Shown piece by piece: positions 16,457 to 25,022 of a stretch of DNA of 43,489 nt. Below the pieces are notes generated by a model. That model saw only the letters and a program-made list of their open reading frames with translations. It was not told where the DNA came from and did not search any database. Source of the DNA: Paractinoplanes rishiriensis (GTDB lineage: Bacteria; Actinomycetota; Actinomycetes; Mycobacteriales; Micromonosporaceae); the NCBI RefSeq assembly GCF_016862375.1, contig NZ_BOMV01000099.1, forward strand, positions 1 through 43,489, in the 5' to 3' direction. Numbering within the stretch: position 1 is the stretch's first letter; each line of letters starts with the position of its first letter. A program made the position numbers and the translations under genes.

Positions 16457-17068
16457 GTGACGGGCCAACCGTGCGGCACCGCAAGGGTTGAGGCGCTGAC
16501 CGATCTGATGCGGTCGCAGCCTTGGATCATGCGTGTCCTTGAGGTGGTGCGGGAAGCGGATATCCCTGACGCCTGGGTGGGTGCCGGAGTCCTGCGTGAC
16601 CTCGTCTGGGATCAGGTTTACGGATGGGGTTTCGTGCCCGGCCGAGTCCGTGATGTGGACATCGCCTACTTCGACCTCGGTGACCTGAGCGCCGGCAACG
16701 ATGACTCGGTCACCGGGGACTTGTACCGACGCTGGCCCGAGGTGCCGTGGGAGGCCAAGAACCAGGCCGCCGTGCACACCTGGTATCCCGACCGGTTCGG
16801 CGGAGGCCCGGTCCCTGCGTTGACATCGATTCACGATGCCGTGCGCACGTGGCCGGAAACCGCCACCGCCGTCGCCGCGCGACTCAGACCCCATGACGCC
16901 ATCGAGATTTGTGCCCCGTTCGGTGTCGACGACCTGCTCGACGGCGTCTGGCGACGTAATCCTCGCAGGGTTTCTGCTGCCCAGTCGCTGGCCAGACTCG
17001 CCCGCCAGCAGCCCCAGCGGCGTTGGCCCAGCGTCTCCGTGATAGCTCCAGAAACGGACCTGGCGTAA
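16457..17068 (+). CDS. NTP_transf_6-family nucleotidyltransferase-like protein
   Basis: A 203-residue protein of the DUF925/NTP_transf_6 family. The family core is visible: MRSQPWIMRVLEVVRE, then WVGAGVLRDLVWD (the G-x-G-R-x-x-W-D signature) and the acidic RVRDVDIAYFD. Later the segment KNQAAVHTWYPDRFG matches the conserved NQAxVHxWY block. Biochemical role in the family is unproven. GTG 16457 is chosen by family start; no strong RBS precedes it, and GTG 16403 is an alternative. Confidence 0.85.
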   Translation: MTGQPCGTARVEALTDLMRSQPWIMRVLEVVREADIPDAWVGAGVLRDLVWDQVYGWGFVPGRVRDVDIAYFDLGDLSAGNDDSVTGDLYRRWPEVPWEAKNQAAVHTWYPDRFGGGPVPALTSIHDAVRTWPETATAVAARLRPHDAIEICAPFGVDDLLDGVWRRNPRRVSAAQSLARLARQQPQRRWPSVSVIAPETDLA

Positions 17069-17689
17069 TGAATCCAACCCCGGCGTCACTCGCCGTCGTC
17101 ATCGCACGAACTGCCATCATCGGCCGGAAGCGGACAAGATGCCCGCCGGAACGCCGGACTGTGCAGGAACCACATGACGCTGCACGACGCACGGGCGCCG
17201 GCGATACGAATGGCACGTCCGCTGATCTGGCGGTGGCAAGACGTCGCCGCGATGCTCGGCCACCAACCTGCTCGCCGGCATCGATCGAAGTTGCATCGAG
17301 AAGCGTCCCAGCAGATGGAGGTGCTAGTGGGATACGGCTGGGTCCTTCGCACAGGCGATACATTGCCCGCCTCGGCGACGGATCGGGCGTGCCGTGTCGC
17401 GGCCGGGCTCCTGCGGCCGGTATGGCTGTTGTATGACCGGCCGACGCCTGCATCGGGACACATCACCTTGGACTTCGGGCACGCACGGAGCACGCGACGG
17501 GACACGCAGGTGAGCGCCGCGCCGAGCAAGACACCGGTGGAAGGCCAGGTTCGGCACCAGGTTGGCTCGGCCGCCGTGGCGGTGCAGCCTGAGTTACGTG
17601 CCACGAATTGGGAGGTGGGGATCAGTCGCCGGGCAGAGACCGTCGTGTTCGGCGTGTTCGCCGAGCTATCCACGCTGGTACACGAGGTG
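17069..17689. other. Degenerate region without a recognisable gene
   Basis: About 620 bp follows the NTP_transf_6 gene. Open frames exist on both strands (plus 17174 onward; minus 17086-17673) but neither shows a domain or a convincing RBS, and composition is irregular. The plus frame runs into the ABC remnant at ~17690. I read this as decayed sequence at the boundary of region 3. Confidence 0.45.
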
Positions 17690-18001
17690 ATCGTACTCAG
17701 CTGGTGGGCTGATCGGCTGCGTACGTTGGTGGCGTTGGTGGCGTTGGTGGCGTTGGCGACGGTGGCCGGGTCGATGTCGACGTTCGGGCTGCTATCGACG
17801 CAGCGTCTGCTGGTGCAGTGGTTCTCCGATGGCCCGACACCCGATCGGGTGAAGGCGGCTTTGGAAGGCCAGGGCAGTCACGCCGAGCTGATCGCGACCG
17901 GCGGCCGATTCGCAACGCCGTACGCGTTGCAGGCTGCCGGGTACCAGTCCCGAGAGTCCTCGCGGCAGCAAGCCGCCGGTAACGGAGGTGAACCGGTATG
18001 A
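17690..18001 (+). pseudogene. ABC transporter (exporter type) with its centre deleted
   Basis: The frame begins with material like the first membrane helix of a fused TMD-NBD exporter (RLRTLVALVALVALATVAG, then LVQWFSDGPTPDRVKAAL). It then switches directly to the extreme C-terminal tail of an ATP-binding domain (GQGSHAELIATGGRFATPYALQAA). Walker A, Q-loop, signature and Walker B are absent, so some 450-500 residues are missing. A 9-base tandem repeat, GTGGCGTTG x3 (17729-17755), encodes VAL repeats in the helix. The stop overlaps the next start (ATGA), as in a functional operon, suggesting the deletion is internal and recent. Confidence 0.6.
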
Positions 18002-19032
18002 GCCGCGACACGCAACCGCCACCAGCACCGCGGCGACCGATGGGTGTTGCAGCCCAGGCTGATGCGTTCATCGCGACGGTCGCCGCCCGCGACAGCTGGT
18101 TAGCTGAGGCCACCGCGGTCCTGCGCGCGGATCGCCGCGTGCGGGGCACAGTTCTCGTTGGTTCGCTCGGGCGGGGCGAGGCGGACGCGTTCAGCGATGT
18201 CGACCTGATCGTGGCAGTGACGGTACCGATCCCGCAGGATCTGCTCGCGGATCCGTTCACCGGCCTGGAGCTGCCGGGCTCCGTGCTGTACCGGCGGTCG
18301 AAACCACGGAACGCGCCCGGTGGGGGCGCTTACCTGGCGGTGTGCCTCGATCTGGGTGGGCTGCCGGTGCTGGTGGACCTGTATGTGTGGCCGGTCACGA
18401 CGGTGGCGGTGCCGGCCGGCGGCCGGGTGCTGTTCGAGCACGACCGTCTGCCCCACTCGACCCTGGACCTGCTGGACCTGCTCACCCGCTGCCCGGCGAC
18501 CGACGGCACCGGCTCGGACCCCCAGGACCCTGCCACGATGCTCATGTGGGTCCAACTGGCCGGCAAATACCACGCGCGCGGCGACCAGCCACGCCGGGCC
18601 GCGATCTGCCGCCAGCTGCGAATCCCTGATATCGACCGCGTCGACGAGCTCCGGCAGCTGCAGCGCACGCGCCTGCCGATGCTGAGTCCGGCTCCGCAGC
18701 AGGCGGTCGCCGCGGTTGACCGGCTGTTGGACGTCATATCCGCACTCACGAAAGAGGTCACCGTGTCCACCAGTCTGGTCCCGGAACCGATGACGGCAGA
18801 GGATGCCCGGCAGCAACTGGTCGATCATCTAAGCGGTAAGGGCTGGATCACTCGGCCGGGGACGGCGGCAGCGTTCGCCGCGGTGCCGCGGCATCTGTTC
18901 GCCCCTGCCGGCACCAGCCTTGAGGCGGCGTATGCCGACGCCGTGGTGGTGACGAAACGCGGCTTGGACGGCAAGACGACCAGCTCGATCAGCGCGCCGT
19001 GGTTTTCCCTGTCAACTACGATCGTGTTGTAA
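17998..19032 (+). CDS. Nucleotidyltransferase-domain protein in frame with a PCMT-like fragment
   Basis: Residues 1-~255 carry a pol-beta-type nucleotidyltransferase domain with VLVGSLGRGEADAFSDVDLI (GSxxRG and DxD motifs), as in aminoglycoside-type transferases. There is no stop before residue ~256, where a second module begins (STSLVPEPMTAEDARQQLVD). That second part matches the start of a protein-L-isoaspartate methyltransferase-like protein. Fusion could be natural or the product of deletion. Catalytic residues of the nucleotidyltransferase look intact; substrate is unknown. Confidence 0.6.
   Translation: MSRDTQPPPAPRRPMGVAAQADAFIATVAARDSWLAEATAVLRADRRVRGTVLVGSLGRGEADAFSDVDLIVAVTVPIPQDLLADPFTGLELPGSVLYRRSKPRNAPGGGAYLAVCLDLGGLPVLVDLYVWPVTTVAVPAGGRVLFEHDRLPHSTLDLLDLLTRCPATDGTGSDPQDPATMLMWVQLAGKYHARGDQPRRAAICRQLRIPDIDRVDELRQLQRTRLPMLSPAPQQAVAAVDRLLDVISALTKEVTVSTSLVPEPMTAEDARQQLVDHLSGKGWITRPGTAAAFAAVPRHLFAPAGTSLEAAYADAVVVTKRGLDGKTTSSISAPWFSLSTTIVL
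18763..19032 (+). pseudogene. N-terminal fragment of a PCMT-like (FxLD-system type) methyltransferase
   Basis: From GTG 18763 (AGAGG upstream) the sequence reads like the first ~80 residues of the PCMT-like methyltransferases found in FxLD-type lanthipeptide loci: FAAVPRHLFAPAGTSLEAAY, DAVVVTKRGLDGK, TSSISAPW. Homology ends abruptly near 18999 and nine unrelated codons lead to a stop. The SAM-binding domain is absent, so it cannot be a methyltransferase. It is in frame with the upstream nucleotidyltransferase. Confidence 0.6.
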
Positions 19033-19320
19033 AACTTCCGGCCCGCAGCCTGTGTCCCTACTCTGAGTTGCTCACCGTAACAATTGATAGTGGGGACGGC
19101 CTGCCCTCACTTTGGTTTCTCATCGACAACCCCAGAGGAACCTGCACTTCTGCGGAGGGGGACAGATCCGTGCAGCCGATGTCGATGTCGATGTCGGTGA
19201 TGTGGTCGAGGTCGTCCGGTCCTTCTAGACGTGCTGCCTCTGCAGGTTGGGTGCGACGAACCGCGGCTTACGTTGCATCGTCGCTATTGTGCAAAACTCG
19301 AACACGATGATCCGATATGA
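19033..19320. other. Intergenic at the break point of region 3
   Basis: It lies between the truncated methyltransferase and the anti-sigma gene. On the minus strand a 69-codon frame (19058-19267) stays open with an acidic segment (DDLDHITDIDIDIG) but has no usable start codon near its 5' end. The DIDIDI stretch comes from a GATGTC hexamer tandem near 19183-19200. No confident gene. Confidence 0.35.
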
Positions 19321-19725
19321 CTACGTGACGTGTTCAGACGAGAGGTCTGAGGGTTCTGTCTGCTGTTGGTGGAGCGACATTTCTGCCCATGTCACTCTGC
19401 CGAGGCTCAGGCGGTGTATGCCTCGGGTGAAGGGGAGAGCTGCCGCAGCCGGGGCGGCGTTTCTCCCGGCTAGGTTCAGGACACAGGGCCCATGCCGGGT
19501 GCCGCGGTCAAGCACTTCGATCAGGATGGTGTCGTCGCGTCGGCTGATGATCAGCTCGCCACCCTCGGGGTTGTGGGTGAGGGTGTCGTTGATTAGTTCC
19601 ATGATCACTCGCTGGACTTCCTCGATGAGCGGCGTGGCCAGCCAGGTCTCGGTGAATGTCTGAGCTGATTCGCGGACTTTGGCGTCATCGGCGCGGCTCG
19701 AGAACGACATCCAGAGCGAGTTCAT
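19321..19725 (-). CDS. Anti-sigma-factor-type HATPase (RsbW-like)
   Basis: A 134-residue GHKL ATPase-domain protein. The N-box position is ELINDTLTHNP (Asn retained) and the G1-like box is EVLDRGTRHGP. Such proteins sequester an alternative sigma factor, or phosphorylate the partner STAS antagonist, in partner switching. It is the last gene of a minus-strand run and its ATG overlaps the STAS stop by four bases (ATGA), so the pair is co-translated. No sigma factor gene is in the window. Confidence 0.8.
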   Translation of the reverse strand: MNSLWMSFSSRADDAKVRESAQTFTETWLATPLIEEVQRVIMELINDTLTHNPEGGELIISRRDDTILIEVLDRGTRHGPCVLNLAGRNAAPAAAALPFTRGIHRLSLGRVTWAEMSLHQQQTEPSDLSSEHVT

Positions 19726-20159
19726 TCTGTCGTTCTCCTTGTGTCGGTCGCGGTGACAGCTCTTCTTTCGCTCTGCTGTCCGCGCGAGACGTTGGCAGGC
19801 GGACGGGCCGCCACCGTTGATGTTCTGCTGCCGCGTGCACGGGGAGGTGTGTAGGCGAGGCCGGGAAGGACGCCGGTGAGTTGCAGCACGCGCAGTACAG
19901 TTCCGCTGGCACCGGTGATGTCGTAACGCTTGGACAGGCCGAGGGCAGCTCGGCGGCCGTCGAGCAGTGCGGTGACCCCGGTGCAGTCGAGAAACGTCGC
20001 TGCTGACAGATCCACGAGTAGCTCATTGACCGTCTTAGCGGCCAGTGTGGTGGTCAGGGCCAGACGGAGGCGGTCCGCTACGGCGAGGTCGATGTCGCCG
20101 GTGAGGCGCATCAGGAGCCGGCTCCTGGCCGGGTTCATGCTGGTGATCGAGATGTGCAC
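19722..20159 (-). CDS. STAS-domain anti-sigma factor antagonist
   Basis: A 145-residue protein with a STAS domain in its first ~105 residues: LTGDIDLAVADRLRLAL, then VDLSAATFLDCTGVTALLDG, where the Thr in DCTG occupies the phospho-Ser site of SpoIIAA/RsbV. The last ~40 residues are a basic, Thr/Arg-rich tail. It should bind the HATPase encoded immediately downstream and free the sigma factor. GTG 20159 is favoured (GGGAG nine bases upstream) over TTG 20168. Confidence 0.85.
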   Translation of the reverse strand: MHISITSMNPARSRLLMRLTGDIDLAVADRLRLALTTTLAAKTVNELLVDLSAATFLDCTGVTALLDGRRAALGLSKRYDITGASGTVLRVLQLTGVLPGLAYTPPRARGSRTSTVAARPPANVSRGQQSERRAVTATDTRRTTE

Positions 20160-20247
20160 CGGTCTCAACTCCCGGGTGTCCCGTGGTCGATGCGCGGGCG
20201 GCGGAAGGCTGTCGTGCGGTGGTGAACACGTTTGCTCGCGCGGTAGG

Positions 20248-20589
20248 TCATGAGCCGCGATGGCGGTGACAGCGGGTGCAGTACCGGGCGTGTGGCACTT
20301 CGCGCAGGCGGCCGAGGGGAATCGGCCGCTGGCATTGTTCGCAGCGTCCGTAGGTTCCTTCGGTCATACGGCGCAGTGCCTGTGCGGTGTCGGCGATCGC
20401 CTGCCGGGCTGAGGTGGTCAGGATGTCGAGTGTGTTTGGGTCGTAGCCGGCGTGGCCGGGAAGCCGTCCGTAGATCGTCAGTTCGGTGAGCCGGCGGGTT
20501 TGGAGGACGAATTGTTCCTCCAGCATGGTGCGTAGCAGCTCCAGGGGCTGGTCCGGCGCGGTTTCGGTGTGGTGCGGTGCGATGATCAT
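20248..20589 (-). CDS. DksA/TraR-type zinc-finger protein, copy 1
   Basis: A 113-residue protein with an N-terminal helical hairpin and a C-terminal C4 zinc finger (CEQC and CTRC around IPLGRLREVPHARY). Members bind the RNA polymerase secondary channel, or act as general stress factors; this short actinobacterial version lacks the long DksA coiled coil. GGAGG sits six bases before ATG 20589. It lies 37 bases downstream of the MreB-like gene in the same operon. It is closest by eye to copy 2 at 29869. Confidence 0.85.
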   Translation of the reverse strand: MIIAPHHTETAPDQPLELLRTMLEEQFVLQTRRLTELTIYGRLPGHAGYDPNTLDILTTSARQAIADTAQALRRMTEGTYGRCEQCQRPIPLGRLREVPHARYCTRCHRHRGS

Positions 20590-20626
20590 TGGTGTCCTCC
20601 GGGAGGTCTGCGGGCCGGAGCTTCAG

Positions 20627-21481
20627 TCAGGATTGGGTGGGGTGGCGTAGCAGCGACATGGCGGCCAGGCCTGCACCGTTCAGTGCCGCTGTACGCGGGG
20701 AGGCGGCGCGGTGCACGCGCAGGCGCAGCGTGGTGGAAAGGGCCATGGGCAGCTCGGGATGGACGGCGCCGTCGCCGACCAGCAGCATGCCGCGGGTGAA
20801 CGCGGCGTTCATGGTGGACGGATCCGTCGACCCGCGCATGTCGGCGATGTGGCGTGCGACGACGTCGACGATCAGGTCGACGGTGGCGCCGCGGACGAGG
20901 TCGCGGGTGCCGATCTCGGCTCGGCGGGCGGCGAAAACGTGTCCGTCCTGGAGCAATGCGATTTCGGTCAGTTGGGCGCCGAGGTCGGCGATCAGCAGGG
21001 AGCCGGCGGCGGCCCCGGAACCGATCGCGGCGGCGCGAACGGTGTCGATGAACACGATGCGCGACGGCGCGAATACCGCGTCGAGTACGCGCCGTATCAC
21101 GGTTTGGTCGGCTTCGCTGGACGAGACCGGCCGGCACGCCGCGACCACGCCGCCCTCCGGTACCGGTTCGCGGTAGCGACGGATTAGTTGTGAGAGCAGG
21201 GCGGCGCAACCCTCGATGTCGACGATGCGGCCGCGCCTGACCAGGGTGCCGGCGGAGGCGTAGGCGTCGCCGCTCGGTCCGCTGACGGTGCCGCGGTGCG
21301 TCGCCCACACACCGACCGCGCTGCTGCCCAGATCAACCGCCACGGCCGTCGGCGCGGCAGCCTGTGTCCCGCCTGCGCCGCAGGGCTGTTCGGTCACCAA
21401 AGGCGATGACGTGAGGTTCGCGGGCACGGTTACACCGATCCTTTTCCTTTGAATGGTCTGAGTGGGAAGGGACAACGTCAC
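20627..21481 (-). CDS. MreB/Hsp70-fold ATPase-like protein, copy 1
   Basis: Up to 284 residues with an actin/Hsp70-type nucleotide-binding fold: phosphate-1 loop AVDLGSSAVGVW, phosphate-2 loop LLIADLGAQLTEIALL, and adenosine-region LLVGDGA. It is shorter than true MreB (~340) and divergent, so a cytoskeletal role should not be assumed. The frame opens at GTG 21481; GTG 21427 is a competing start behind AAAGGAAAAGGA. It heads a minus-strand operon with a DksA-like gene and the STAS/HATPase pair. A second copy lies at 26208. Confidence 0.7.
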   Translation of the reverse strand: MTLSLPTQTIQRKRIGVTVPANLTSSPLVTEQPCGAGGTQAAAPTAVAVDLGSSAVGVWATHRGTVSGPSGDAYASAGTLVRRGRIVDIEGCAALLSQLIRRYREPVPEGGVVAACRPVSSSEADQTVIRRVLDAVFAPSRIVFIDTVRAAAIGSGAAAGSLLIADLGAQLTEIALLQDGHVFAARRAEIGTRDLVRGATVDLIVDVVARHIADMRGSTDPSTMNAAFTRGMLLVGDGAVHPELPMALSTTLRLRVHRAASPRTAALNGAGLAAMSLLRHPTQS

Positions 21482-21518
21482 GAGTGCAAGCGGCTGCCCG
21501 AATCGCGGTGGGTGAACG

Positions 21519-21728
21519 TTACGGCTGGGAGCGGACGGTCTCGTGTGGTTGCCATCGATGTGCGCCTGCCGGGGTAGGTGTGCACGGCAAACCGGTTCCA
21601 GGCGTGGCGCGGCTGACGAAGGGAATCCACGATGCGGGAAAGGCGGCGGCGGCTGGCCTGGTCGAGGCGAGCTGCGGCCGCTCCGGATGGAGGCGCTCGG
21701 CCGAGGCTTGCACCGTCGTTGCCGTCAT
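21519..21728 (-). CDS. Possible small protein, unknown
   Basis: A 69-residue frame, MTATTVQASAERLHPERP at the start, preceded by AGGGGG six bases upstream of ATG 21728. It is Pro/Ala/Thr rich with no membrane segment or motif. It could be a chance frame. Confidence 0.2.
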   Translation of the reverse strand: MTATTVQASAERLHPERPQLASTRPAAAAFPASWIPFVSRATPGTGLPCTPTPAGAHRWQPHETVRSQP

Positions 21729-22251
21729 CGTCGCCCCCTTGATCTGTAGTCGTGTCGTCGAAATACCATCGTCGCCGCCGATCGGCGGCCGTGCAGCGGG
21801 AGGTATCGGCGAAGAACGCGTCCGGTCATTGCCGACGACCGGCAAGTTATCGGCTCACGGGCGAGCGGTTCCCGTTGTGCCGCAGACGGGCGACTAGGCA
21901 GCACCAAGTGAGCGGCAGGGCCCGTCCGGCAGATGTTCGCTGAAGACGCTTCGAGAGTTATGCGGTAGCGGTAGAAGTCGCTCTTGCTGGGCGACGCGAG
22001 GGACGACCAGGCGTCGGTTGAGCGTCTTCGCATGGCAACTCGGCGAGGGTCGGTGATGACCTCCTTCGCTGCGTTCGGCCCGATGGCTTGCCGGGCCTCG
22101 GCAAGTTAGACATCGACGATTAGTGTCCATCGATCCTGTTATCGATGCTCTCGAAACGCCATGTTTGTTACCGATGACAGGGCACCTCCGGCGACGGTGA
22201 GGGCCGTGGCGTCGGAGGGCGGAACATTCACCAGTGCAGGAGGAGCGTCTT
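21729..22251. other. Intergenic with a short hairpin
   Basis: No supported gene. Around 22086-22105 the sequence CTTGCCG-GGCCT-CGGCAAG forms a 7-bp hairpin without a T-run. Direct and inverted GATCG/ATCGAT-like words occur near 22110-22150. The promoter of the DUF3040 gene at 22252 should be at the right end. Confidence 0.35.
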
Positions 22252-22524
22252 ATGCTCAGCGAGGCCGAACAGCGTCAGCTGGCCGAGATCGAACGGGGAC
22301 TGCGGACACAGGACCCGTCGTTTGCCCGCCGCATCAGCGGTGCGGGACCGGGCCGCTCGCCGGTGCGCCGGTACAAGTTGAGCTCGGTCGGCTGGCTCGC
22401 GGCGGCGACCTTGGCCGCATGTCTGGCCATACTGTTCAGTAGCGGCTGGATAGCTGTGATCGCGTTGACAGCTGCGTGTCTCAGCATGGGCGCGTGGGCA
22501 GCCGAGGGCGATTCTCGCCGCTGA
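22252..22524 (+). CDS. DUF3040 membrane protein
   Basis: A 90-residue actinobacterial DUF3040 protein. The N-terminus MLSEAEQRQLAEIERGL is the family hallmark (a cytosolic helix), followed by QDPSFARRI and two membrane segments (LAAATLAACLAILFS and AVIALTAACLSMGAW). Function unknown. ATG 22252 is set by AGGAGG at 22238-22243. Confidence 0.85.
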   Translation: MLSEAEQRQLAEIERGLRTQDPSFARRISGAGPGRSPVRRYKLSSVGWLAAATLAACLAILFSSGWIAVIALTAACLSMGAWAAEGDSRR

Positions 22525-23019
22525 GGCCGCACGTGGCGTTAACGAAGCGGTCCGGGATCCAGGCCCGCGCCAGCCAGCAGATGTTTGCAGCCGGTAAGGC
22601 GATGCCGCCCTGGTCGACCATACTGTCGGGCACCCGCGAGTCAGCCGCACCCCGCCTACCTGTCTTTCGGTCAGGCGACTGCTCGACTGCCCAGGCGGGT
22701 TTCCCAGCGCTGCTCCACCCAGGACCGATCTCGGCTCCGAGCGCAGCCTCACTCCGATCTTTTGGCTGGGTCGCATTTGCTGCGGCTCATCGAAATTTCG
22801 GAAACGACACTCAGCGATACCGGCGTGCAAGCGCCCGGCCAGCTTGGTCGTAGTGGCGGTCCCGGGACTGGCGATCATCAACTGTTGCCCGGCAGACGGT
22901 GTCCGTGCCGCCGCTGATCCGTCCGGACCGCCGTCAAAGACGAACGTTAACGCGACCCTGATTGGCGATCCGAGACGACGGCGGATATTTCGCGAGTTCG
23001 GGGGGTGCGAAGGTGACAT
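22525..23019. other. Degenerate stretch ahead of the PucR pseudogene
   Basis: No gene supported. Frames on both strands lack domains and RBSs. GTCCCGGGAC, a 10-bp palindrome, lies near 22857-22866. The stretch adjoins a clearly decayed gene and is probably decayed as well. Confidence 0.35.
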
Positions 23020-23963
23020 ACGGCGGTGCACGCCGATTCCAGCGGGCGACGCCGACGGGCAGCGGCTCGCTGGTGCCGGCGCTGGGCCAGCCGCGATGCT
23101 GGCTGTATACCTATGTCGTTGCTCGGCGACTTCGTGCCGCTGTTGACCGACGCCGCCATCACTGACCGTAAACCGAAACGCGCCGAGTTCGAGGCGGTGG
23201 AGGCGCTCAGCCGCGCGGCCGCCGAGCGCGGTATCTCGGCTGGTGGGGGGTGCAGCCGTACCTGGCCGCGGCCCGCCGGTGGTGGCAGGAGTCGCCGGTC
23301 GTCGTGCGCAGCCACGACGGTGAGGTCGTACGCGCCGCCGCTGCCGCCGTGCTTCAGGTCGTGGATGACGCTGTCGCGACCTTGGCCGAGGGATACGCTA
23401 TCGCTCGCCGGGACTTGGTCCGCCGCGAGGAGACATTCGGCGGGAACTGATCGACGACCTCCTGCGCGGCGACTCCGACCTCGGTGGCGTGATCGGCTCG
23501 GACGCCCGTGGCGCATTGCGGTCGGCCGGCCTCATATCGGGCTGTACGGCATCGCGCGCTCCTACGAGGAAGCTCGTGACGCGATCGCCATGGCCGTACG
23601 GCGGCGTGTGCCCACCGCCGTGGTTTCGCCCGCGCTTGCTGATCTACCGCGTGCTGCAGCGCGATCAGCCGGCCATGTCGAACTCGTCCAGGCCGTGCTG
23701 ACGCCCCTTGTCGGTGCTCGGGGCGGTGCAGAACCGCTGGTCGGCACGCTGCAGGCATACCTCGACACCGGCACGGTGGCTACGGAGACCGCCGAACGCA
23801 TCCACGTGTCAAGTCCGAACGGTGACGTACCGCCTGGAATGCATTCACGCCCTCACCGGATACGATCCGGCCGACCCCTGCCCACCGGTTCACCCTGTGA
23901 GCCGCCGTGCTCGGCGCACGGGCCCCTGAACTGGCCTCGGCAACCCTTACCGGCCGCGGGGTG
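23020..23963 (+). pseudogene. Decayed PucR-family regulator, paralogue of 36869-38116
   Basis: Segment by segment this matches the intact PucR-type gene near the right of the window: LLGDFVPLLTDAAITDRKPKR, then (other frame) RAAAAAVLQVVDDAVATLAEG, then GRPWRIAVGRPHIGLYGIAR after a jump, then RGGAEPLVGTLQAYLDTG and a frameshifted HTH region (TPNGDVP-like instead of SVRAVTYRLERIH). It has at least three frame changes, an early stop after RREETFGGN, and about 280 bp missing between the LRGDSDLGG and GRPWRIAV blocks. It cannot produce a working regulator. Confidence 0.85.
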
Positions 23964-24024
23964 ACGTAGGCGCTGTCCTGCCTGCATAGCGTCCATGCGG
24001 GCTCCGACGCGTGTCAGGCGGCTA

Positions 24025-24804
24025 TCAGAGCCGCCAGAATAGGTACGCCGCCACGGCAACGCCGAAGACCACGATGAAGATGCGCAGTGGCACTACCGGC
24101 AACCGAACGGCGATCCTCGCCCCGATCACCCCGCCGACGAGTGAGGCCGGGGCGCAGACCGCGAAGTACGGCCAGGACACGGGACCGAAGATGCCGAAGA
24201 TGGCAGCGGCGACAGTCGCGGTGACCAGCGACAACGCTGTCTTGATCGCATTGGCCACCGGGACGTCACCCACGCCGACACCCAACACTGCGATCAGGAT
24301 CACACCGAGTGCACCACCGAAGTAGCCGCCGTACACGGTGGCGAGCAGGACACCCAGATAGAGCCAGACCGGATCACGGGACCGTCTTGCGCCGGCATCC
24401 TTGCCGGCGCGTTCGGTCCGCAGCCGGGCCAGACGTGGCTGAACGGCCAGCAGAGCACTGGACAGCAGAACCAGTACGGGTACCACCTCGTTGAAGGCAG
24501 CCGACGGGGTGGTCAGCAGCAGAACACTGCCGCCCGCCCCGCCGGCCAAAGCCACGACAGACATCATCGCGACGCGGCGCCGTTGGCTAATCAGCTGGCG
24601 GCGGAATCCGAACACGCCGCCGAGATATCCGGGCCACTGGACAACCGCGTTGGTCACATTGGCCGAGACGGTCGGCAGGCCGAGACCGATCAGCGTTGGA
24701 AACAACACCAGCGAGCCGCCTCCGGCGATGGAGTTGACGCCGCCCGCAACGACAGCAACCACAGCGGCAATCGCAAGATCACCGATGGTGGCGGGGTCCA
24801 GCAC
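24025..24804 (-). CDS. TauE/SafE-family anion exporter/permease
   Basis: A 259-residue, ~7-8 helix membrane protein. Family features include the Gly-rich GVNSIAGGGSLVLFPTLIGLG near the N-terminus and its weaker repeat VYGGYFGGALGVILIAVLG in the second half. It is likely to move sulfite, sulfonates or other anions. GTG 24804 is favoured: GGAGGAGG lies seven bases upstream. Longer starts would add a soluble, non-family leader. Confidence 0.88.
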   Translation of the reverse strand: MLDPATIGDLAIAAVVAVVAGGVNSIAGGGSLVLFPTLIGLGLPTVSANVTNAVVQWPGYLGGVFGFRRQLISQRRRVAMMSVVALAGGAGGSVLLLTTPSAAFNEVVPVLVLLSSALLAVQPRLARLRTERAGKDAGARRSRDPVWLYLGVLLATVYGGYFGGALGVILIAVLGVGVGDVPVANAIKTALSLVTATVAAAIFGIFGPVSWPYFAVCAPASLVGGVIGARIAVRLPVVPLRIFIVVFGVAVAAYLFWRL

Positions 24805-24945
24805 GGTGGAGCCTCCTCCGGTAGGCCCCGATGCGTAGAGCGTGGCCGGAACCGGCCGGGGCCGGATCGACCGTACAAGATCCGCTGCCGGCCACGGCGT
24901 CGCCGAAAGGCGGAACACGGACGCTCGCGAACGGTGAGGCGGGTC

Positions 24946-24974
24946 GGCGCCGCCCTCATGTGGCGGACGGCGCC
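24946..24974 (-). terminator. Candidate hairpin terminator downstream of dps
   Basis: GGCGCCG and CGGCGCC (7-bp arms) enclose 15 bases, about 50 bp after the Dps stop on the minus strand. There is no T-run. Confidence 0.35.
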
Positions 24975-25022
24975 GAGGCAGCCCGGGTCAGGTCTTGGCG
25001 CGCCGGGCGTCCGCCTCGCGGT

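Noticed and set aside
17729..17755. GTGGCGTTG triplet repeat as a CRISPR or regulatory repeat
   Set aside because: Contiguous 9-bp units encoding VAL in a membrane helix; a coding repeat with no spacers.
22850..22872. GTCCCGGGAC palindrome as a DosR box
   Set aside because: Half-site order is inverted relative to the GGGACT..AGTCCC consensus and it lies in a decayed stretch without a gene start.
22228..23031. 267-codon minus-strand frame over the DUF3040 gene
   Set aside because: Covers the antisense of a recognised small membrane protein and a decayed region; no domain.
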